DNA of 8,612 bases, taken from NCBI GenBank assembly GCA_029781465.1, contig JAKOWQ010000356.1, positions 1-8,612 on the forward strand, given 5' to 3'. Positions 1-4,122 of this stretch are shown here, piece after piece (the first letter of the stretch is position 1; every line of letters begins with the position of its first letter). Source of the DNA: Pseudomonadota bacterium (GTDB taxonomy: Bacteria > Pseudomonadota > Alphaproteobacteria > Sphingomonadales > Sphingomonadaceae). Both the position numbers and the translations under genes were made by a program. The notes under the pieces are model-generated. The model was not told the DNA's origin and made no database searches. It worked only from the letters and a program-made list of their open reading frames with translations.

Positions 1-515
1 GGTTCGCGCCAGTGATTACCGCCGGGCGCGAGGCGATTGCCGGGCCGCGCGGGGCGGCGCAGCCGCGCCGGATGGTTCCGCGGCTGTGGGGCGTGCCGCC
101 GCCGCCTTCGGCGGGCGATAGCGGGCGCGGGGTGCTGAGCGTGCGCAACCCGGACAGTCCGTTCTGGATCGGCAACCTCAGGAACAGCGAGTTCCGCTGC
201 CTGGTTCCCGCCACGGCAGTGATCGAATGGGGCCGCGCCGATCCGCAGACCGGGCGCCGCCGCCAGCATCGCTTCACGCTTTCCGATCAGCCCCTTTTCG
301 CTTTCGCCGGGGTATGGAAGGACAGCGAGGTGCCAAGCTTCGCGCTGCTCACCTGCGAGGCCAATGCCCGCTGGCGCGAGGCCGGGCACACCGCGATGCC
401 CGCGATCCTGCCCGGCGAGACCGAAGCCTGGCGGCTATGGCTCAACGCCGGGTGGGAGGCGGCAGCCCGGCTGCTCGCCCCCTATCCCTCGTCGCTGGTG
501 TGTGAAACTCAGTGA
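1..515 (+). CDS. SRAP-family (YedK/HMCES-like) protein, 5' truncated by window edge
   Basis: This is the C-terminal part of a SOS-response-associated peptidase (SRAP) protein. In the family, a Cys2 residue forms a DNA-protein crosslink with abasic sites in single-stranded DNA. The first full codon is at 3 and the frame is open to the window edge. The visible protein has RCLVPATAVIEWG (family motif RCLxPxxxxxEW, with the catalytic Glu) and FAFAGVW. It also has a Cys-Glu-Ala-Asn stretch followed by AGHTAMPAIL, which matches the family HxxMPxIL motif with the active-site His. The VRNPDSPFW segment stands where many members have NARAE, as I recall from a proteobacterial subgroup. The N-terminus with the catalytic Cys lies outside the window, so activity cannot be judged. 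The GTG at 12 is in frame but lies inside the domain and is not a credible start. The gene ends in TGA at 513-515 and overlaps the convergent membrane-protein gene by 7 bp. Family assignment is good; the exact role is inferred. Confidence 0.82.
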   Translation, partial: FAPVITAGREAIAGPRGAAQPRRMVPRLWGVPPPPSAGDSGRGVLSVRNPDSPFWIGNLRNSEFRCLVPATAVIEWGRADPQTGRRRQHRFTLSDQPLFAFAGVWKDSEVPSFALLTCEANARWREAGHTAMPAILPGETEAWRLWLNAGWEAAARLLAPYPSSLVCETQ

Positions 516-907
516 AACCGCGCCGCGCCGGCCACGCTCAGCGCCAGGCCCAACACCACTGTGCTCATCGCCCAGCCGCGGTGCATGTGGGTCAGGCTGC
601 GCAGCCAGAACTGGGTGTAGATATCGACGAAGCCGAGGATCGCCAGCGCCTCGATCATCATGAATCCGCCCAGCGCCTTGATGATGCACGAAAGCAGGTC
701 TTCCGGAATCCACGGGTTGGCAAGGTAGATCACCATGCCCACCAGCAGCTCGAGCATGCCGCAGACGAATTGCAGCGCGGGGCTGCGTTCAACTTCCTCG
801 ATCATGGTGCGCCAGGCGCCCGGCTTCCTCAGCGCACCGATCCCCGCGAACAGCGCGGTCAGGCCCAGCATCAGCGATGACCAGGCGGTTACGTCGATAG
901 GTCCCAT
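509..907 (-). CDS. Small four-helix integral membrane protein, unknown function
   Basis: I do not recognise a named family. The 132-residue product has four hydrophobic segments at about residues 9-27, 45-63, 72-94 and 112-130. They are joined by short polar loops, one carrying RKPGAWRTMIEEVERSP and another DIYTQFWLRSLTHMHRG. Charged residues inside or beside the helices (Glu53, Lys77, Glu86) look conserved-protein-like rather than random. It is therefore predicted to sit in the inner membrane with both ends on the same side. I chose the ATG at 907 because GGAAGGG (minus strand, 920-914) sits 6 nt upstream; the longer frame to 949 has no such site and adds a non-hydrophobic tail. The gene is convergent with the SRAP gene and overlaps its last 7 bp. 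It is separated by 180 bp from the next gene on the same strand, so it is probably its own unit. Confidence 0.75.
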   Translation of the reverse strand: MGPIDVTAWSSLMLGLTALFAGIGALRKPGAWRTMIEEVERSPALQFVCGMLELLVGMVIYLANPWIPEDLLSCIIKALGGFMMIEALAILGFVDIYTQFWLRSLTHMHRGWAMSTVVLGLALSVAGAARFH

Positions 908-1087
908 TCCAATCCCTTCCACAAACCCAGGTTCTCCCCACGGGTTCAAGCCATTCTGTTTGGCACGAGGATGCAGCCGGTATCGATGCTTGTCCAGCGC
1001 GCGTTTCGGTGCCGGACCGGCGACGAGAGCGAAAGCGTGGCTGCACGAACTCTCCGGCTCGCGTCAGCCTGCCGGTACCGCCTCCGG
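908..1087. other. Intergenic region between two minus-strand genes
   Basis: These 180 bp have no convincing coding frame. They hold the ribosome binding site of the membrane protein and presumably its promoter. Near 1069-1091, just past the SGNH hydrolase stop, a short imperfect inverted repeat (CTG/CCGG arms with one bulge) could be part of a terminator, but no T-run follows it on the minus strand. Nothing else stands out. Confidence 0.4.
914..920 (-). promoter_or_regulatory. Ribosome binding site of the membrane protein gene
   Basis: GGAAGGG reads on the minus strand, 6 nt before the ATG at 907-905. It decides between the 132-residue start and the longer 146-residue frame. Confidence 0.6.
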
Positions 1088-1786
1088 TCAGCAGCCCGGT
1101 GCCTTGAGCTTTGCCGAGCGCTTGAGGGCCTTGCCGATGACGCGGGTCCAGATCGCGTAACCGGCGCGGTTCATGTGCAGACGATCGGAGATGTAAATCT
1201 CGGGCCGGGGCGCGCCCTCGACCATCATTGCGCTGGCGACATCGACGAAGACCAGATCGGAGCGGCGCGCGGCAAGCCCTTCGACCAGGCCGTTGAGTTC
1301 GCGCTGGGCGCCGAGCTGGCTGAGCCGCGAGGGCGAGGGCTTGGCCGAGACGTAGAACACCGGGGTGGCACCCAGCGAGGCATCCTTGCGTTTCAGGAAC
1401 TCCTCGAAATCGGCAAAGACCTGCGCGGCGGGCTTGCCCGCGGCGATATCGTTCTCGCCCGCGTAGAACACGATCCGGCGAGGGTGATAGGGCGCAACGA
1501 TCCGATCGAAGTACCGGTTGACGTCGGCGACGGTCGAGCCGCCAAAACCGCGCTTGACCAGCGGCATTTTGAAGTCGTTTGCCAGGCCGAACCAGAAGCG
1601 GATGCTCGAGCTGCCGACGAACAGGGTTGCGCAGCGCGGCGGCGGGGCGGCTTCGTCCTCGACGGCAAAGACGTGGATCTCCTCGGCGAAGGGAGCATCG
1701 GCCTGCGCCGCCGCCATTGGCGCCGCCGTCAGCATGCAGCCGGCCGTGAGGGCTGCGGTAATCCACATGCGGCTGCGGCTCTGCAT
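1088..1786 (-). CDS. Secreted SGNH/GDSL-type hydrolase
   Basis: The 232-residue product is an exported esterase/acylhydrolase-type enzyme of the SGNH superfamily. Residues 1 to about 29 form a Sec signal peptide: basic MQSRSR, a hydrophobic core, then Ala-rich AAAQADA with likely cleavage near 27-29. Block I is FVGSSSIRFW, with Ser60 as probable nucleophile (GSS where the classic form has GDS). Block II is GFGGST (80-85), with the oxyanion Gly. Block III is YAGENDIA, with Asn112. Block V is SDRLHMNRAGY, with Asp201 and His204 completing the triad. All four blocks are present, so it should be active. Family members remove acetyl or other acyl groups from polysaccharides or lipids; the substrate here is unknown. 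The start at 1786 is set by GGAGGAG 9 nt upstream. The gene is divergent from the EEP gene and lies beside a sugar-uptake cluster, so glycan deacylation is a reasonable inference. A TAGC sequence in the signal peptide is a poor lipobox. Confidence 0.88.
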   Translation of the reverse strand: MQSRSRMWITAALTAGCMLTAAPMAAAQADAPFAEEIHVFAVEDEAAPPPRCATLFVGSSSIRFWFGLANDFKMPLVKRGFGGSTVADVNRYFDRIVAPYHPRRIVFYAGENDIAAGKPAAQVFADFEEFLKRKDASLGATPVFYVSAKPSPSRLSQLGAQRELNGLVEGLAARRSDLVFVDVASAMMVEGAPRPEIYISDRLHMNRAGYAIWTRVIGKALKRSAKLKAPGC

Positions 1787-1795
1787 TTGTGCTGG

Positions 1796-1802
1796 CTCCT
1801 CC
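1796..1802 (-). promoter_or_regulatory. Ribosome binding site of the SGNH hydrolase gene
   Basis: GGAGGAG on the minus strand lies 9 nt before the ATG at 1786-1784. It favours that start over the in-frame ATG at 1804, which immediately precedes this motif, and over the longer frame to 1858. Confidence 0.65.
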
Positions 1803-1829
1803 ATGCGCCGCCTGCGTGCGGGCGGGCCA

Positions 1830-1858
1830 ATGATCGATGAACTTTGCGAATAAGGCAA
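1830..1858 (-). promoter_or_regulatory. Possible promoter for the SGNH hydrolase gene
   Basis: On the minus strand, TTGCCT (1858-1853) and GATCAT (1835-1830) are separated by 17 bp. Each matches 4 of 6 positions of the sigma-70 hexamers TTGACA and TATAAT. The position fits a leader of about 40 nt. The match was made by eye and is only moderately strong. Confidence 0.3.
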
Positions 1859-1871
1859 TGGCCGCTACCCG

Positions 1872-1892
1872 TGCGTGCATGCGATGCACGCA
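1872..1892. promoter_or_regulatory. Perfect inverted repeat between divergent hydrolase genes
   Basis: The left arm TGCGTGCAT (1872-1880) is exactly complementary to the right arm ATGCACGCA (1884-1892) around a GCG centre. It ends 18 bp before the EEP start codon, just ahead of GGAGA (1896-1900). It could be an operator for a dimeric regulator acting on one or both divergent genes, or a hairpin in the EEP leader. It does not resemble the palindrome upstream of the receptor gene, so it would need a different regulator. Confidence 0.5.
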
Positions 1893-1910
1893 ACCGGAGA
1901 ACTCCAGCCG

Positions 1911-2822
1911 ATGACGAATTGCCGCCTGATGCCCGCTCTGTTCCTCCTGGCGTGGCTGGCCGGGATCCCCGCCGCGGCGGGCGCGGCGACCAGGCCGCAG
2001 CCGCGCTGCTCCGCGCCGATCGAGACCCGGGCGATGACGTACAATATCCGGCTCGATACCCCGGCCGATGGCCCCAACCAGTGGCAGTACCGGCGCGCCC
2101 TGGTGGTCGCCCAGATCGAATTGGTCCGACCGGAAATTCTCGGATTCCAGGAAGTGCTTCCCGGCCAGCGTGCCGATCTGGCCACAGCCCTCAAGGGCTA
2201 TAGGCTGCTCGGCGGTGGACGTGACGACGGCAAGTCGGCGGGCGAGGCATCGCCGCTGGCAATCGATCGCAAGGTCTACCGGGTGGTATCGAGCGGCATG
2301 TTCTGGCTGTCCGAAACGCCGTCGGTGCCTTCGCTCGGCTGGGACGCCGCCTATCGCCGGGTCGCGAGCTGGGCGCATCTGGTGCGCCGCGCCGATGGTG
2401 CGCGGGTGCTGGCGGTCAATACGCATTGGGACCATCTCGGCGCCGCCGCCCGCGAAGGCAGCGCCCGCCAGCTTGGCCAGTGGCTCAAGGCCAACAAGGG
2501 CAAGGGCGAGGCGGCGATCCTGATCGGCGATTTCAACGCGCCGCTCGGCGAAGCCTCGTTGCAGCATCTGCTGCACGGCGCGGGGGGTGGTCTGGCGCTG
2601 CGCGATGCGCGGGCCGCCGCCGGGGCCAGCGCCACCGGCACGGCAACTACCTTCAACGGCTTCGATCCGCAGCCCAGGGCCGGCCAGACAATCGATCACA
2701 TCCTCGTCGCCGGCGGGATTGCCGTGCGGCGCTATCACGTGCTGGCCGAGCATTTCGACGGCCGCGTTGCCTCTGATCATTTTCCGGTGATAGCCGATCT
2801 TGCGCTGGCTTGCCGCGGTTAG
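1911..2822 (+). CDS. Secreted endonuclease/exonuclease/phosphatase (EEP) family protein
   Basis: The 303-residue product is a metal-dependent phosphodiester or phosphomonoester hydrolase of the DNase I-like EEP superfamily. Residues 1 to about 25 are a signal peptide (MTNCRLMPALFLLAWLAG then AAAGA), so it acts in the periplasm or outside. The full active-site set is visible: YNI with Asn45, FQE with metal-binding Glu81, NTHWDH with His172, GDFN with Asp207 and Asn209, TIDH with Asp262, and SDH with Asp289 and His290. The FWLSETP and GWDAAYRR segments (131-150) recall an uncharacterised bacterial EEP subgroup (EEP-1) often found near sugar genes. Substrates in the superfamily range from nucleic acids to inositol phosphates and phospholipids, so the substrate is open. 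The start at 1911 is preceded by GGAGA at 10 nt; in-frame GTG 1875 and ATG 1884 fall inside the palindrome and would spoil the signal peptide. The LacI-type regulator follows after 74 bp on the same strand and may share a transcript. Confidence 0.87.
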   Translation: MTNCRLMPALFLLAWLAGIPAAAGAATRPQPRCSAPIETRAMTYNIRLDTPADGPNQWQYRRALVVAQIELVRPEILGFQEVLPGQRADLATALKGYRLLGGGRDDGKSAGEASPLAIDRKVYRVVSSGMFWLSETPSVPSLGWDAAYRRVASWAHLVRRADGARVLAVNTHWDHLGAAAREGSARQLGQWLKANKGKGEAAILIGDFNAPLGEASLQHLLHGAGGGLALRDARAAAGASATGTATTFNGFDPQPRAGQTIDHILVAGGIAVRRYHVLAEHFDGRVASDHFPVIADLALACRG

Positions 2823-2896
2823 TCTGCTTGCCAAGCGGGCCAAGCCTTGCAACAGTGCCGGAACTTGGTGGGGCAAAGCGCGGTTTCGGACAGAAC

Positions 2897-3937
2897 GTGA
2901 GCAGACCGACGATCGACGATGTCGCGGCGCGGGCCGGGGTGGCGCGGACCACGGTTTCGCGCGTGCTCAACAACCAGCCCAATGTTCGCCCCGAAGTGCG
3001 CGAAAAGGTTCGCGCGGCAGTGGCCGAGCTGGGCTACCGGGTCAATCTGCAGGCGCGCAATCTCGCGGGACGGCGGGCGCTGCGGATCGTGCTGATCCAC
3101 GCCTCCGATTTCGACAGCGAACCCAACTCCTACTTCGCCTCCGCGCTCGAGCTTGGCGCAACCCGCGCAGGGGCCAGGCTTGGCGTGCAGCTGATCACCC
3201 ACGTTATCAACCAGAGCGATCCCGCCGCAGCGGATGAAATCCTTGAGCGGGTCGAGGACGATCAATGCGATGGGGTGCTGCTGACCCCGCCCTTTGCCGA
3301 CGATCTGGGCTTGCTGCGCAAACTGGCGGGGCTGGGCGTGGCGGCGGTTTGCCTGGCCGGCGGCGCCGAGGCGGAAACGGTCGCGGCCACGGTCGGGATC
3401 GACGATTACCGCGCGGGCTACGATATCGGCAAGCACCTGGTCTCGCTCGGACACCGCTCGTTCGGCTTCATCAAGGGGCTGGCCGGGCACGTTTCCGCCG
3501 AGGGCCGGTACGATGGCTTTCTCGCTGCTCTGGGCGATGCCGGGCTGGGCGAAGCGGATATCGAGTGGAAGCGCGGCAACTTCACCTTCCGCTCGGGACA
3601 CGATTGCGCCCAGGCGCTGCTTGGCACTGCCCGCAAGGCCAGCGCGCTGGTCTGCGCCAACGACGACATGGCCGCGGGCGCCCTGCTCGCTGCGCACAAG
3701 GCCGGTCTGCGCATTCCCCAGGACATCGCGATCACCGGTTTCGACGATACGCCGGTGTCGGAAATCGTCTGGCCTCCGCTGACTACCATTCACCAGCCGC
3801 TGCGCCGCATGGCCGCGCGCGGGGTTGAGCGGCTGGTCGAGATGGCCGGAGAAGGCCAGGCCGCCGCGCCCGGGCGCGAAGTCGTCGCGCACGAGCTGGT
3901 GGTGCGCGATTCGAGTGTGGCAAGCCGCAGCGCCTGA
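2897..3937 (+). CDS. LacI-family transcriptional regulator
   Basis: The 346-residue product is a sugar-responsive repressor, probably of the receptor/GH3 genes that follow. Residues 5-25 form the LacI helix-turn-helix (TIDDVAARAGVARTTVSRVL). Numbering matches E. coli LacI, so the specificity residues 17/18 are Arg-Thr rather than Tyr-Gln. The hinge helix is at about 47-58 (ARNLAG) and keeps Leu56, which in LacI wedges into a central CpG. The rest is a periplasmic-binding-protein-like effector domain, with CANDDMA (Asn255) and GFDDTPVSEIVWPPLTT (Asp283) at positions that contact sugars in the family. Effector identity cannot be read; a glucose disaccharide or glucose is plausible from the GH3 neighbour. 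GTG at 2897 is chosen because the HTH then starts at residue 5, as is usual; its ribosome site is weak (GGA 7 nt upstream). The frame is open back to 2810, overlapping the EEP gene, but those residues look non-protein-like. The matching operator at 4032-4049 lies directly downstream. Confidence 0.9.
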   Translation: MSRPTIDDVAARAGVARTTVSRVLNNQPNVRPEVREKVRAAVAELGYRVNLQARNLAGRRALRIVLIHASDFDSEPNSYFASALELGATRAGARLGVQLITHVINQSDPAAADEILERVEDDQCDGVLLTPPFADDLGLLRKLAGLGVAAVCLAGGAEAETVAATVGIDDYRAGYDIGKHLVSLGHRSFGFIKGLAGHVSAEGRYDGFLAALGDAGLGEADIEWKRGNFTFRSGHDCAQALLGTARKASALVCANDDMAAGALLAAHKAGLRIPQDIAITGFDDTPVSEIVWPPLTTIHQPLRRMAARGVERLVEMAGEGQAAAPGREVVAHELVVRDSSVASRSA

Positions 3938-3938
3938 G

Positions 3939-3953
3939 CCTGGCTTGACCAGG
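3939..3953 (+). terminator. Weak hairpin after the LacI-type gene
   Basis: CCTGG (3939-3943) and CCAGG (3949-3953) pair around a CTTGA loop, starting 2 nt after the stop codon. An A-T and a G-U pair could extend the stem. Only two T residues follow, so it is at best a weak terminator. Confidence 0.25.
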
Positions 3954-4003
3954 TTCGACCTGTTGCATCGACGCATCATTGGCAGGATTTGTTCTTAGCC
4001 CGC

Positions 4004-4033
4004 TTGACCGGTTCGGCGTTCTTGGGCATTTAT
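4004..4033 (+). promoter_or_regulatory. Probable sigma-70-type promoter of the TonB-dependent receptor gene
   Basis: TTGACC (4004-4009) matches the -35 consensus at 5 of 6 positions. After 18 bp comes ATTTAT (4028-4033), which matches TATAAT at 3 of 6. Transcription would start near 4040, inside the palindrome, leaving a leader of about 80 nt. The overlap of the -10 region and start point with the operator is the arrangement expected for repression by a LacI-type protein. The -10 match is weak. Confidence 0.4.
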
Positions 4034-4049
4034 TGGAAGCGCTTCCAAT
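4032..4049. promoter_or_regulatory. LacI-family operator palindrome
   Basis: ATTGGAAGCGCTTCCAAT is a perfect 18-bp palindrome with no spacer and a central CpG. That is the classic form of a LacI/GalR-family operator (half-site TGGAAGC), and the regulator encoded just upstream keeps Leu56, which in LacI inserts at the central CpG. A partial extra half-site, TTGGAATGCG, follows at 4050-4059. The position over the presumed -10 and start point argues for repression of the receptor gene, possibly including GH3. No second perfect copy was seen elsewhere in the window. Confidence 0.8.
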
Positions 4050-4089
4050 TTGGAATGCGAGGGCGGGGCATGTCCTTGTCAGGGAGATT

Positions 4090-4104
4090 CGCGGGAAAAC
4101 CGCG
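4090..4104 (+). other. Small leader hairpin before the receptor ribosome binding site
   Basis: CGCGG and CCGCG form a 5-bp stem around a GAAAA loop, ending 6 nt before the ribosome binding site. It may simply be chance in GC-rich DNA; it could also keep the site open or protect the 5' end of the transcript. Confidence 0.25.
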
Positions 4105-4110
4105 TATTAC

Positions 4111-4116
4111 GGAGGG
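4111..4116 (+). promoter_or_regulatory. Ribosome binding site of the receptor gene
   Basis: GGAGGG lies 6 nt before the ATG at 4123. It selects that start over the open frame reaching back to 3979, which would run across the operator. Confidence 0.75.
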
Positions 4117-4122
4117 TTTCTG

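Noticed and set aside
1069..1091. Terminator for the SGNH hydrolase gene
   Set aside because: The inverted repeat is short and bulged, overlaps the stop codon, and has no T-run on the minus strand.
1726..1750. SGNH hydrolase as a lipoprotein via TAGC near residue 17
   Set aside because: The -3 residue is Thr, not Leu, and a better Ala-rich signal peptidase I site follows.
2826..2845. Terminator hairpin between the EEP and LacI-type genes
   Set aside because: The GCTTG/CAAGC arms pair over only 5 bp with a mismatch above and no T-run, so it cannot be told from chance.
789..2876. Minus-strand open frame of 695 codons
   Set aside because: It runs across two well-supported genes in another frame, is rich in Arg/Gly/Ala/Pro low-complexity text with no recognisable domain, and is explained by GC bias.
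2875..2886. AAAGCGCGGTTT as an autoregulatory LacI operator before the regulator gene
   Set aside because: Only the left half resembles the palindrome at 4032-4049, and the arms do not match each other with a central CpG step.
2810..2896. Longer N-terminus for the LacI-type regulator
   Set aside because: It would overlap the EEP gene and add residues before a helix-turn-helix that normally lies at the extreme N-terminus.
3979..4122. Longer N-terminus for the receptor
   Set aside because: It would place the operator inside the coding sequence and put a non-signal sequence before the signal peptide; GGAGGG supports 4123.
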